A DNA stretch of 64,000 bases from Phycicoccus sonneratiae. Its GTDB lineage: Bacteria > Actinomycetota > Actinomycetes > Actinomycetales > Dermatophilaceae. This document shows, one piece after another, positions 34,194 to 42,502 of this stretch. A model generated the notes under the pieces. That model ran no database searches. It saw nothing but the letters and a program-made list of their open reading frames with translations, and was not told the DNA's origin. Both the position numbers and the translations under genes were made by a program. Position 1 is the stretch's first letter. Every line of letters starts with the position of its first letter. The stretch is from NCBI RefSeq assembly GCF_016887965.1, contig NZ_JAFDVD010000015.1:62001-126000 (forward strand), given 5' to 3'.

Positions 34194-35212
34194 CAGCTGA
34201 CCCCCATCGAGCCGAGCACACGACGCACGTACTGCTGGGTCTCGGGGTAGGGCGGGACGCCGCCGTAGCGCTGCACGGCACCGGCACCGGCGTTGTAGGC
34301 CGCGACCGCGAGGCCGACCGACCCGAACCGGGCGAGGTCGCGCGAGAGCATCCGGGCGGCACCGTCGACCGCCTGGGCGGGCACCATCGGGTCGACCCCG
34401 AGGCCGCGCGCCGTGGCGGGCATCAGCTGCATGAGCCCCAAGGCGCCGGCCGGGCTGACCGCACGGGTGTCGAAGCCGCTCTCGGCCTTGGCGACGGCCG
34501 TGAGGAGCCCCTGTGGCAGGCCGTACCGGGCCGTCGCGGAGGCGAAGAGGCTCTGCAGGGCGGCGGGCGCACCCGTGGCGGAGGTCGAGGCCGCCCCGGT
34601 CGCGGCGAGCCCGGCGAGCCCGGCGGTCCCGGACACCCCACCGGCCCCGACGGTCGGGCCGATCCGGCGGATGGCGCTCGGGGTCTTGTAGACGTCCTGG
34701 ACCTTGACGACGTCACCCGCCTTCGGCGCGGCGATCATCTTCCCGTTGCCGACGTAGATGGCGATGTGGGTCACCGGCGAGTTGAACGCGAGGATGTCGC
34801 CCGGCTGGGCCTGCGCGAGGCTCGGGACGGCGGTGCCCATCCGGGCCTGGTCGGCGGCGACGCGCGGCAGGGAGACGCCGACGTCGGCGTAGGCGCGCTG
34901 GACGAGGCCCGAGCAGTCGAGACCGGTGCGCGGGTCGGTGCCGCCCCAGACGTAGGGGACGCCGAGGTACTGCGAGGCGGCGGCCACGGCCTGCGAGCCC
35001 ACGTCCTGACCGCCACCACCGGCCGTCCCGAGCTGGGCGCCCGACGCGGCCCCGGCGCCCTCGAGCGCGGAGCCGTAGACGGCGTCGAAGGAGGTGGCGC
35101 CGGCGGTGCTCGAGGCAGACCGGGTGGCGGTCCCCGACACCGAGGCGATGGTGCTCTGGATGGCGGCCATCCGCGCGAGGGCGGCGGCGGGGCCGGAGGT
35201 CTCGACGCTCAC
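34193..35212 (-). CDS. Flagellar peptidoglycan hydrolase: NlpC/P60 plus lytic transglycosylase fusion
   Basis: This 339-residue protein joins two wall-cutting domains. About residues 75-190 are an NlpC/P60 endopeptidase (YVWGGTDPRTGLDCSGLVQR with the catalytic Cys, then VTHIAIYVG with the His). About 225-335 are an SLT-type transglycosylase (KAESGFDTRAVSPAGALGLM with the catalytic Glu, then AVAAYNAGAGAV). No signal peptide is evident, so export through the flagellar pathway is likely. It lies between fliJ and fliK, overlapping both by 4 nt or less, and probably opens the wall for the rod, the role of FlgJ elsewhere. Confidence 0.9.
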   Translation of the reverse strand: MSVETSGPAAALARMAAIQSTIASVSGTATRSASSTAGATSFDAVYGSALEGAGAASGAQLGTAGGGGQDVGSQAVAAASQYLGVPYVWGGTDPRTGLDCSGLVQRAYADVGVSLPRVAADQARMGTAVPSLAQAQPGDILAFNSPVTHIAIYVGNGKMIAAPKAGDVVKVQDVYKTPSAIRRIGPTVGAGGVSGTAGLAGLAATGAASTSATGAPAALQSLFASATARYGLPQGLLTAVAKAESGFDTRAVSPAGALGLMQLMPATARGLGVDPMVPAQAVDGAARMLSRDLARFGSVGLAVAAYNAGAGAVQRYGGVPPYPETQQYVRRVLGSMGVS

Positions 35213-35640
35213 CGCTCCCCCTCCTTGGCGCGGCCGGACTCCTCGGCGACCTGCTGGTCGGCGGCGAGCCGGTCCTGTCGGCGCTCCTCGGCGGCCCGCT
35301 CGAGCACCCGCTCCAGACCGGAGGTCCGGGTCCGGGCCTCGGCGAGGAGGGCGCGCGAGCGCTCGGTCTCGCCCTCGGCGAGGGCGTGCTCGGCGGTGGT
35401 GGACGCGATGCCGTCGGCGCGGAGCACCTCGGCCTGCCGGGTCGCGAGGAAGGTGGCGGCGACGAGGGGCACCCCGACGCCGCACACCTCGCGGGCGCCG
35501 TAGCGGGCCGCGGCCTCGGCGGCGGCCTCGGCGGCGCGGCCCTGGGCGGCGGCGGCGCGGGCGAGGTCGCCGCGGCGCTGCTCCTCCTGGATGGTGCGGA
35601 CGCGCAGCACGGTCGCGAGCCGGTCGGTGCGGGTGCTCAC
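35209..35640 (-). CDS. fliJ: Flagellar export protein FliJ
   Basis: FliJ is a small coiled-coil chaperone of the export ATPase. The 143-residue product is almost wholly helical (RLATVLRVRTIQEEQRRGDL at the start; LLAEARTRTSGLERVLERAA near the end), as the family is. Sequence identity is low by nature, so position between fliI and the hydrolase matters. GTG 35640 overlaps the fliI stop. Confidence 0.87.
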   Translation of the reverse strand: MSTRTDRLATVLRVRTIQEEQRRGDLARAAAAQGRAAEAAAEAAARYGAREVCGVGVPLVAATFLATRQAEVLRADGIASTTAEHALAEGETERSRALLAEARTRTSGLERVLERAAEERRQDRLAADQQVAEESGRAKEGER

Positions 35641-36950
35641 AGCGCACCGGCCAGGGCGGCGAGGGAGTCCCAGCTGTCGCGGGCGTCGGTGACGTCGTCG
35701 AGGTCCTGGCGCAGGAAGCCGTCGATGGCCCCGCTCTGCGCGAGCGCCCGGTCGACGAGCGGGTTGGTGCCGGCGACGTAGGCGCCGATCTCGACGAGGT
35801 CCTTGGCGTCGCGGCGCGCCGCGAGCAGGCTGCGCAGCGTGTCGGCCGCGGCCCGCTGCACCGGGTCGGTCAGTGCGCGGTTGGCACGCGAGACCGACTC
35901 GAGGACGTCGATGCACGGGTAGTGGCCCGAGGTCGCGAGCCGGCGGTCGAGCACGACGTGGCCGTCGAGGATCGAGCGGACGGCGTCTGCGACGGGGTCG
36001 TTCATGTCGTCGCCCTCGACGAGGACGGTGTAGAGACCGGTGATGCTGCCGCGCTCGGCGGTGCCGGCCCGCTCGAGCAGCCTGGGCAGCACGCCGAAGA
36101 CCGACGGCGGGTAGCCGCGCGTCGTCGGGGGCTCGCCGGCGGCGAGGCCGACCTCGCGCTGGGCCATCGCGACGCGGGTGACGCTGTCCATCGCGAGGAG
36201 GACGTCACGACCCTGGTCGCGGAACCACTCGGCGATGCGGGTGGCGGTGGAGGCGGCGTGCAGGCGCACGAGCGCGGGCTCGTCGGAGGTCGCGACGACG
36301 ACGACCGCGCGGGCCAGGCCCTCGGGGCCGAGGTCGTGCTCGACGAACTCGCGCACCTCGCGGCCGCGCTCGCCGACGAGGGCGAGGACGGTGACGGGGG
36401 CGTCCGTGCCGCGGACGATCATCGACAGCAGGCTCGACTTGCCGACCCCGGAGCCGGCGAAGATGCCCATGCGCTGGCCGCGTCCGCACGGCACGAGGGT
36501 GTCCATCGCGCGGATGCCGAGCCCGAGCTGGGTGGTGATCCGCTCCCGGGTCATCGCCGGCGGCGGGGTGCCGTCCGAGCCGACCCACGAGACGCCGGCC
36601 AGCGGCGGGCCGCCGTCGATCGGGCGCCCGAGGGCGTCGACGACGCGCCCGACGAGGCCGTCCCCGACGGGGACGCGCAGGGGCCCGCCGGTGGCCTCGA
36701 CCCGGTCACCGACGCGCACTCCGCGCAGGTCGCCGACCGGCATGCAGCGGGCCGAGCCGTCGTCCAGCGCAACCACTTCCGCGAGGATGGTGCCGCGCTC
36801 GCCGATGACGCGCACGGCCTCGCCGACCGCGACGTCGAGGCCGCTGACCTCGAGGCCGACGCCGATGGCGCGGGTGACCCGGCCGGTCACGTGCGGGCGG
36901 GCCGCGGCGACGAGCTCGTCGCGCAGGTCGGTCCTCACGAGCGTGCTCAT
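35637..36950 (-). CDS. fliI: Flagellum-specific ATPase FliI
   Basis: FliI energises and unfolds export substrates. The 437-residue product is a rotary-ATPase beta-type fold: Walker A GIFAGSGVGKSSLL, Walker B region DVLLAMDSVTRVAMAQRE and the LLERAGTAERGSITGLYTVL block typical of FliI. The ATG overlaps the fliH stop (ATGA). Confidence 0.97.
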   Translation of the reverse strand: MSTLVRTDLRDELVAAARPHVTGRVTRAIGVGLEVSGLDVAVGEAVRVIGERGTILAEVVALDDGSARCMPVGDLRGVRVGDRVEATGGPLRVPVGDGLVGRVVDALGRPIDGGPPLAGVSWVGSDGTPPPAMTRERITTQLGLGIRAMDTLVPCGRGQRMGIFAGSGVGKSSLLSMIVRGTDAPVTVLALVGERGREVREFVEHDLGPEGLARAVVVVATSDEPALVRLHAASTATRIAEWFRDQGRDVLLAMDSVTRVAMAQREVGLAAGEPPTTRGYPPSVFGVLPRLLERAGTAERGSITGLYTVLVEGDDMNDPVADAVRSILDGHVVLDRRLATSGHYPCIDVLESVSRANRALTDPVQRAAADTLRSLLAARRDAKDLVEIGAYVAGTNPLVDRALAQSGAIDGFLRQDLDDVTDARDSWDSLAALAGAL

Positions 36951-37609
36951 CGGTCGAGCACCTCCCGGACCCGGGCCAGCGCCGTCGAGAGCCGGGCGTC
37001 GACCGTGCGGTCGCCGATGTCGGCGAGGCAGCCCCCGCGCTCGACGGTCGGGTCGGCGACGAGCTCTAGGGTGGCGGTGGGGACGAGGGCGCCGAGCGAG
37101 TCCTCGTCGTCGACGAGGAGGGCCGCGTCGTCGGGGTGGACGCGCACGAGGACGGTCCCGCCCCGGGGCACCTCGACGAGGGCCCGGGCGACGGCGTCGC
37201 GTGCGGCGCACCCGTCGACCTCGAGGTGGTGCCCGACGAGCGCCTCGGCGATGTCGACGGCGAGCCGGGCCGCGGTGTCGGTGGCGTCGCGCAGGGTCAG
37301 CCCGGCGACGGCGTCGTCGGTCGCGCGGCCGAGGCCGGCGAGCGCGGCGGCGAAGGCGCGCGCCCGCTCGTCGCGGTCGGCGGCCAGGCGCGCCTCGGCG
37401 CGCTCGAGCCACGCGGCCTGCTCGGCGGCGGCCTCGCGGCGACCCGCCTCGCGCCCGGCCTCACGGCCCGCGAGCCACTCGGCGGGGATGCCGGTGCCGT
37501 CGTCGGACCCCGCGGGGGTCAGCTGGCGTCCGAAGACCGCCGGCTGCGCCACGTCGGCGCCGCCGCGCAGGAGCATCGTCGCGGGCACGGTGTCAGTGGA
37601 CGAGGTCAT
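36947..37609 (-). CDS. fliH: Flagellar assembly protein FliH
   Basis: FliH is the negative regulator and stator-like partner of FliI. The 220-residue product has an Ala/Arg/Glu-rich helical N half (EWLAGREAGREAGRREAAAE) and a C-terminal domain with VDIAEALVGHHLEVDG, VRVHPDDAALL and GGCLADIGDRTVDARLST, as in FliH/SctL. It overlaps the end of fliG by 17 nt. Confidence 0.92.
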   Translation of the reverse strand: MTSSTDTVPATMLLRGGADVAQPAVFGRQLTPAGSDDGTGIPAEWLAGREAGREAGRREAAAEQAAWLERAEARLAADRDERARAFAAALAGLGRATDDAVAGLTLRDATDTAARLAVDIAEALVGHHLEVDGCAARDAVARALVEVPRGGTVLVRVHPDDAALLVDDEDSLGALVPTATLELVADPTVERGGCLADIGDRTVDARLSTALARVREVLDR

Positions 37610-38606
37610 CGCCGCCCCCGGCCCGCGAGATGATGATCTCGCCCGAGTCCTCGAGCGCGCGGATGCCCTTGACCACGGCCGACCGGGCCTCCTCGACCTG
37701 CGCGGTACGCACCGGGCCGAGCACCTCGACCTCCTCCTGGAGGGCGGCGGCCGATCGCTCGGACATGTTGCGGAAGACCTTGTCGCGCACCGCCGGAGCC
37801 GCGCCCTTGAGGGCCAGCGCCAGTTCCTTGGCGTCGACCTGGCGCAGGACGAGCTGCACCGTGCGGTCGTCGAGCTCGACGATGTCGGAGAAGGCGAACA
37901 TCTTGGCGCGCAGGTCCTCGGCGAGGGTGGGGTCGCGCTCCTCGATGCCCTGGAGGATGGCCTTCTCGGTGTCGCGCTGCGAGCGGCTGATGATGCCGAC
38001 GAGCGGGTCGATGCCGCCGACGCTCACCTGGTCGCGCGCGTCGCCCATCGCCGAGAGGCTGGCCCGCAGGTGCTGCTCGACGACCCGGACGACCTCGGGG
38101 GTCGTGCGGTCCATCACCGCGAGGCGGTGGGCGACGTCGGAGCGCAGCGCGTCGCCGAGCCCGGAGAGGATGTAGGCCGCCTGCTCGCTCGTGAGGTGCG
38201 CGAGCACGAGGGCGATGGTCTGCGGGTGCTCGTCCTCGAGGAAGGGGCGCAGCAGGCCGGCGTCGACCTGGCGCAGCGAGGCGAAGGGCGCGTGCGTGAT
38301 GGCCGTCGAGAGCCGGCCGAGGATCTCGCGGGACTGCTCGTGCTCGGCCTTGACGAGCATCTCCTCGGCGATGTCGAAGCCGCCCCGGTTGCGGCGCCGG
38401 GACGCGCGCAGCATCTCCTCGAACTCGTGGAGCACCGACTCGCGGGTGTCCTCGTCGGCGACGTCCATCGCGGCGACCTCGGCCATGAGGGCCTCGATCT
38501 CCTCGGGGCGCAGCGAGCGCAGGACCGGCGCGGACTGGTCGGGCCCGAGCTGGATGAGGAGCAGCGCGGCCTTGCGCAGGCCGCTCATCGCGACGGCGGT
38601 GGTCAC
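37593..38606 (-). CDS. fliG: Flagellar motor switch protein FliG
   Basis: FliG links the MS ring to the C ring and contacts MotA. The 337-residue product has the N-terminal KAALLLIQLGPDQSAPVLRS, the EHPQTIALVLAHLTSEQAAY middle domain and the C-terminal LRQVDAKELALALKGA helix with the charged torque residues following (RDKVFRNMSERSAA). Normal length. Confidence 0.97.
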   Translation of the reverse strand: MTTAVAMSGLRKAALLLIQLGPDQSAPVLRSLRPEEIEALMAEVAAMDVADEDTRESVLHEFEEMLRASRRRNRGGFDIAEEMLVKAEHEQSREILGRLSTAITHAPFASLRQVDAGLLRPFLEDEHPQTIALVLAHLTSEQAAYILSGLGDALRSDVAHRLAVMDRTTPEVVRVVEQHLRASLSAMGDARDQVSVGGIDPLVGIISRSQRDTEKAILQGIEERDPTLAEDLRAKMFAFSDIVELDDRTVQLVLRQVDAKELALALKGAAPAVRDKVFRNMSERSAAALQEEVEVLGPVRTAQVEEARSAVVKGIRALEDSGEIIISRAGGGDDLVH

Positions 38607-40180
38607 GACGCGCCCTCGGAGATCCAGCCGCGGAGCATCCGCGCGACGTCGTCGGGGTTCTCACGGGCGATCGACTCGACCGAGCCGGCGCCGACGGAGA
38701 CGAGCTGGGTGTCGGCGTCACGCATCGGCAGGCCCCGGGCCTCGGCCATCTCGAGGACGGCGTCGACGGGCGCGGGCGCGTCGGGCACGCGGTAGTACTC
38801 GAGCTCGTCGGGCTCGTCACCGCCCTTGCGGCGCCGGCTGCGGAGGAAGCCGAAGACGAGCGCGGCGAGCACGAGCACGGCGAGGCCACCGGTCTTCGCG
38901 AGGTCGATCATGTTCTGCTGCTTGGCATCCGCCTCGGCCGCCGCGAGCTCCTTGGCGGCCGACGTGGCGGCGGAGGTGTCGAACGGCATGGCCGTCACCT
39001 CGACGACGTCACCGCGCTTGGGGTCGAGGCCGGCGGCGGCCGTGACGAGACGGCTCACCGAGTTCGAGTTGACCTGGGCGGCGGCGGCCGAGTCGAGGAG
39101 GACCGCGACGCTCATCCGCTCGACCTTGCCGGGCGTGCTCGTGGACGTCTCCTTGAGGGTGCCGAGCGCGTTGGTCTGGTTCGTCTCCTTCTTGGAGTAC
39201 GTGCCGTTGCCGCCGGTCGTGCCGGCCGCGCCCGTCCCGAGGACGCCACCGGCCCCGGCCCCGCCGCCGGTGTAGGTCTCGGTCGAGGTCTGCGACTGCG
39301 TCGTCTGCCCCGGGGTCATCGGGAGGTAGGTCTGCTTGTCGGTCGTCTGCGCGTCGAAGTTCAGGGTGGCGTCGACCGTGACGACGGCCTTGCCCGGACC
39401 GACGAGCTTGTCGAGCATCGCCTGGAGCTTGGCGGCCGCGGCGTCGGAGACGGCCCGCTGCTGGGTGGCCCGGGCGTCGGACCCGGCCGCTCCGGTCGCG
39501 CCGCCGGCCGCGCTGAGCACCGCGCCGGTCGCGTCGGACACCGTGACGTCCTCGGCGGCCAGCTTGGGCACCGACCCGGAGACGAGGTTGACGACGGAGG
39601 TGACGGCCTGCGGCGAGAGGGACTTGCCGGGGGCGGTCTTGACGAGCACCGAGGCGGTCGGCTTCGCGGCGTCCGAGGTGAAGACGTCCTCCTGCGGGAC
39701 CGCGAGGTGGACGACGGCGGACTGGACGCCGTCGATGGCGCCGACCGTCTTGGCCAGCTCGCCCTCGAGGGCCCGCTGGTAGGTGACCTTCTGCTGGAAG
39801 TCGCTGCTCGTCATCGACTGCTGGTCGAGGAGGGAGTAGCCGCTCGCCTCGTCACCGCCGGCCGGGATGCCCTCGCCGGCGAGCGCGACCCGCTGGGCGT
39901 AGACGTCGGCCTGCGGCACGAGGACGGTCTGGCCGCCGTCGGCGAGCTGGTAGGGCTCGCCGGCGTCGCTGAGCGCCGAGGTGACGGCCGCGGCGTCCGA
40001 GCCGGAGAGGCCGGTGAAGAGCGGGGCGTAGGCCGGCGTCGAGACCCAGCGGACGAAGAAGAACCCGCCGACGACGACCGCCAGCACCGCGACGACGGCG
40101 GTCATCCGCTGGCCGACGGTGAGGTCGCTGAACATCCGCTGGCCGCGCGCGAGCAGGGCCTTGGGGTCCGGGCCGGTCAT
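38603..40180 (-). CDS. fliF: Flagellar MS-ring protein FliF
   Basis: FliF builds the MS ring. The 525-residue product has two membrane helices (VVAVLAVVVGGFFFVRWV; AVLVLAALVFGFL) flanking a large periplasmic-side region with ring-building motifs: AGEPYQLADGGQTVLVP, KVTYQRALEGELAKTV and VVHLAVPQEDVF. The C-terminal tail (ENPDDVARMLRGWISE) binds FliG. It overlaps fliE and fliG by 4 nt each. Confidence 0.97.
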   Translation of the reverse strand: MTGPDPKALLARGQRMFSDLTVGQRMTAVVAVLAVVVGGFFFVRWVSTPAYAPLFTGLSGSDAAAVTSALSDAGEPYQLADGGQTVLVPQADVYAQRVALAGEGIPAGGDEASGYSLLDQQSMTSSDFQQKVTYQRALEGELAKTVGAIDGVQSAVVHLAVPQEDVFTSDAAKPTASVLVKTAPGKSLSPQAVTSVVNLVSGSVPKLAAEDVTVSDATGAVLSAAGGATGAAGSDARATQQRAVSDAAAAKLQAMLDKLVGPGKAVVTVDATLNFDAQTTDKQTYLPMTPGQTTQSQTSTETYTGGGAGAGGVLGTGAAGTTGGNGTYSKKETNQTNALGTLKETSTSTPGKVERMSVAVLLDSAAAAQVNSNSVSRLVTAAAGLDPKRGDVVEVTAMPFDTSAATSAAKELAAAEADAKQQNMIDLAKTGGLAVLVLAALVFGFLRSRRRKGGDEPDELEYYRVPDAPAPVDAVLEMAEARGLPMRDADTQLVSVGAGSVESIARENPDDVARMLRGWISEGAS

Positions 40181-40473
40181 ACGGGCATCCTCATGATCTC
40201 GGTGAAGGCCTCGACGGCCTTGTTGCGGACGGCGACGGTCAGCTGGGTCGCGACCGCGGCCTCGTTGGCGGCGATGGTGTAGTCGTGGACGTCGGTCAGC
40301 TGGCCGGTGACCGCCTCGACGGCCTTGGTGTCGCTGACCTTCTGCAGCTGGTCGAGCTTCTCGAGGCCGTTGGCCATCGCCTGCCCGAAGCCGGCGCCCT
40401 GGGTGCCCTGGGCGCGGGAGGTCTGCCCGACGGCGGGCAGCGCGCCGAGCGAGGAGATCGGGGAGATGCTCAT
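40177..40473 (-). CDS. fliE: MS ring-rod junction protein FliE
   Basis: FliE joins the MS ring to the rod. The 98-residue product has a short disordered start, then GFGQAMANGLEKLDQLQKVS and the family end DYTIAANEAAVATQLTVAVR with EAFTEIMRMPV. The ATG shares its last base with the flgC stop. Confidence 0.95.
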   Translation of the reverse strand: MSISPISSLGALPAVGQTSRAQGTQGAGFGQAMANGLEKLDQLQKVSDTKAVEAVTGQLTDVHDYTIAANEAAVATQLTVAVRNKAVEAFTEIMRMPV

Positions 40474-40865
40474 CAGCGGCCCAGCCCGATCGCCTGCTGG
40501 TAGGCGGCCTGGGCGCGCTCGACGGTCGCGAGGTTCGCCTGGTACCCGCGCTGGGACATGATCAGCTGGCTCATCTGGTCGGAGAGGTCGATGTCGGGGA
40601 GGCGCACGTAGCCCTGCGCGTCGGCGAGCGGGTTCATCGGGTCGTGGACGAGCCGGCCCTGCGCGGAGCCGAGGGCGATGCCGGCGACGTCGACGCCCGT
40701 GCCGTCGCCGCGCGACTGGGCGACGACGTAGCGCGCCTGGAACGCGGACTGGTTCGTCGGGCGGACCGTGTTGACGTTGGCGATGTTGTCCGAGATCGCG
40801 TCGAGCCACGTGCGGTGCAGCGTCAGGCTGCTGCCGGCGGTGTCGATGGCGCCGAAGATGCTCAT
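40473..40865 (-). CDS. flgC: Flagellar rod protein FlgC
   Basis: FlgC is a proximal rod subunit. The 130-residue product has the N-terminal rod motif (RTWLDAISDNIANVNT), a VVAQSRGDGTGVDVAGIAL middle and the C-terminal LIMSQRGYQANLATVERAQA helix. The DPMNPLADAQGYVRLPDIDL block is diagnostic of FlgC. It begins in the flgB stop. Confidence 0.96.
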   Translation of the reverse strand: MSIFGAIDTAGSSLTLHRTWLDAISDNIANVNTVRPTNQSAFQARYVVAQSRGDGTGVDVAGIALGSAQGRLVHDPMNPLADAQGYVRLPDIDLSDQMSQLIMSQRGYQANLATVERAQAAYQQAIGLGR

Positions 40866-41221
40866 CAGGCACCACCCATCGCGCTGCGCAGGACCTTGAA
40901 GCGGTCGGTCATCGCCTGGACCCCGAGCTGGTAGGACAGCCCGGTCTCGGTGGCGGCGAGGGTCTCCTGGTCGAGGTCGACGTTGTTGCCGTCGAGGCCG
41001 CCGGGGGCGGTGGAGCGGGTGACGCGGATCGTGGCGGCGGAGGCGTCGCCGCCGCCCTGCCACGCGGAGGCGAGGCTGGACTCGAAGTCGACGCGGCCGG
41101 CCTTGAAGCCGGGGGTCTGGAGGTTGGCGACGTTGTCCGCGATGACGCGCTGGCGTGCCGACAGGCCGGTGAGCGCTCGGCCGAGCACCCGGAAGGTGCT
41201 GTCGCCGATCGGGTCGATCAT
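40865..41221 (-). CDS. flgB: Flagellar rod protein FlgB
   Basis: FlgB is the first rod subunit. The 118-residue product has the short rod motif (LSARQRVIADNVANLQTPGF) and the end YQLGVQAMTDRFKVLRSAM. AGGAG lies 6 nt before the ATG. It is the first gene of the long basal-body operon, with a sigma-28 promoter and a structured leader upstream. Confidence 0.95.
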   Translation of the reverse strand: MIDPIGDSTFRVLGRALTGLSARQRVIADNVANLQTPGFKAGRVDFESSLASAWQGGGDASAATIRVTRSTAPGGLDGNNVDLDQETLAATETGLSYQLGVQAMTDRFKVLRSAMGGA

Positions 41222-41241
41222 GGCTCTCCTGGATGGCGTCG

Positions 41242-41265
41242 CACACCCTCGTCCCCGAGGGTGTG
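41242..41265 (-). promoter_or_regulatory. Hairpin with GGGA loop in the flgB leader (possible CsrA site)
   Basis: In the transcript CACACCCUCG, loop GGGA, CGAGGGUGUG form a perfect 10-bp stem. It ends 20 nt before the flgB ATG, and the ribosome site AGGAG supplies a second GGA. A loop-exposed GGA plus a GGA in the ribosome site is the classic CsrA arrangement, and csrA and fliW are in this cluster. Binding is inferred. Confidence 0.6.
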
Positions 41266-41315
41266 TCCAGTGCGCCGCGCGTCCCTGGCGGCTGACGGCC
41301 ATCCGTGACCGCTCG

Positions 41316-41346
41316 CCCCATCGGCGGGTGGGGGCCGGACGTGAGG
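41316..41346 (-). promoter_or_regulatory. Sigma-28-type promoter of the flgB operon
   Basis: On the minus strand CCTCACGTC (41346-41338), 12 bp, and GCCGATGGGG (41325-41316). The predicted leader is about 88 nt and contains the GGGA hairpin. Confidence 0.8.
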
Positions 41347-41417
41347 AGTTCTCCGGAGACTGGCCGAACGGCCGACCCCACCCCCGACAGCTCGCCCGCC
41401 CTCCGACGCCCCACGAG

Positions 41418-41499
41418 TATCGGGTGACCCGATAACACCGCGCTTCCCCCGAGTTCCGTTCCCGGGTGAAGCGCGGGCGTATCGGGTTACCCGATACGC
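41418..41499. promoter_or_regulatory. 79-bp near-palindrome with two TATCGGGTNACCCGATA sites
   Basis: Perfect 17-bp palindromes TATCGGGTGACCCGATA (41418-41434) and TATCGGGTTACCCGATA (41480-41496, extended to 23 bp by GCG/CGC) lie 62 bp apart, near six helical turns. Between them CCGCGCTTC (41438-41446) and GAAGCGCGG (41468-41476) form a further inverted repeat with the same centre (about 41457), so the whole block is a dyad. It lies 72 bp upstream of the flgB promoter -35. A one-base centre cannot form a normal terminator loop, so protein-binding sites are more likely. The rest of 41222-41565 has no gene. Confidence 0.75.
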
Positions 41500-41565
41500 G
41501 AGGGACTCGGGAGGATGGCGGGCGGGCAGGCGGACGGGCGGGTGTGGGGTCCGTGCCCCGGGGGG

Positions 41566-42465
41566 TCAGCGGAGGAAGTCGAGGATGCTCGGCTGGATGA
41601 CCTTCGCGGTCGCCGAGAGCGCTGCCTGGTAGGCCGACTGCTGGATGCTCAGGTCGGTGAGCGCCTTCGCGAGGTCGATGCCCTCGACGGTGGAGAGCTG
41701 GGTCTCCATCCGGGTCGTCGCGGCCGCGCCGACGGTCTTGACGGACTCCAGCCGCGAGGTGCGCGAGCCGACGATGCTCTGGCTCGTGCGCACGGTGTCG
41801 GAGGCGGCGTCGACGTCGGTGAGCGCCTGCTGCATCGCCGTGCGGTCGCCGGTGCGCAGCGCGTCGGCGGCCCGGGCGAGCACGCCGAGACCCCCGGCGG
41901 CGGCCGGGTCGGCGAACAGCGTGCCGAACGCCTCGGGACCGGTGATGCCCACCGCGACCCGGTCCGGACCGGTCGTCACCCGGCGCTCGACCGGCGAGGT
42001 GTTGCCGAGGTAGGCGCCGCTCACGTCGTAGGCGTTCTCGGTGTCCTGGGTGCCGGCGAACACCGGCTGCCCGAGGTAGCGGGTGTTCGCGACGTCGAGC
42101 AGGCTCGAGCGCAGCTGGTCGAGCTCGGCGGCCATCGCCGAGCGCTCGGCCGCGGTGTTCGTGTCGTTCGAGCCGGCGAGGAGCAGCTGGCGCACGCGCA
42201 GCAGGAGGGTGTCGGTCTGCATGAGGGCCTGGTCGGCGGTCGCGAGGCGCGCCGACCCGTCGTCGATGGCGCGGTCGAGCTGCTCGTTGCGCTGGTGGTC
42301 GGAGCGGAGGGACATCGCGGTGGCCGTGTCGGTCGGTGAGTCGGAGGGCTTGCCGAGGCGCCGCCCCGAGCTGATCTGGTCCTGGGTCGCCTGCAGCCGC
42401 GCGAGGCTGGCCTGGAGCGCAGCGGTGACCTGCTGGCTCTGCGAGCTGGGCGTGACGCGGTTCAT
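41566..42465 (-). CDS. flgL: Hook-filament junction protein FlgL
   Basis: FlgL is the second junction protein. The 299-residue product has flagellin-like ends: LQATQDQISSGRRLGKPSDS, LLRVRQLLLAGSNDTNTAAE, and at the C terminus GIDLAKALTDLSIQQSAYQA. GQPVFAGTQ is a typical FlgL segment. The ATG 42465 begins the conserved region, 37 nt after flgK. Confidence 0.95.
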   Translation of the reverse strand: MNRVTPSSQSQQVTAALQASLARLQATQDQISSGRRLGKPSDSPTDTATAMSLRSDHQRNEQLDRAIDDGSARLATADQALMQTDTLLLRVRQLLLAGSNDTNTAAERSAMAAELDQLRSSLLDVANTRYLGQPVFAGTQDTENAYDVSGAYLGNTSPVERRVTTGPDRVAVGITGPEAFGTLFADPAAAGGLGVLARAADALRTGDRTAMQQALTDVDAASDTVRTSQSIVGSRTSRLESVKTVGAAATTRMETQLSTVEGIDLAKALTDLSIQQSAYQAALSATAKVIQPSILDFLR

Positions 42466-42502
42466 CCCGTGCCTCCGGGACCGGGCGAGGTGGTGGACGC
42501 GC

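Noticed and set aside
35094-38795. 1233-codon plus-strand frame opposite fliI, fliH and fliG
   Set aside because: It spans three overlapping flagellar genes and has the composition of an antisense frame only.
41418-41499. TATCGGGTNACCCGATA palindromes as flgL terminators
   Set aside because: A one-base centre gives no loop for an RNA hairpin of normal form, there is no U tract, and two copies are placed symmetrically; operator sites fit better.
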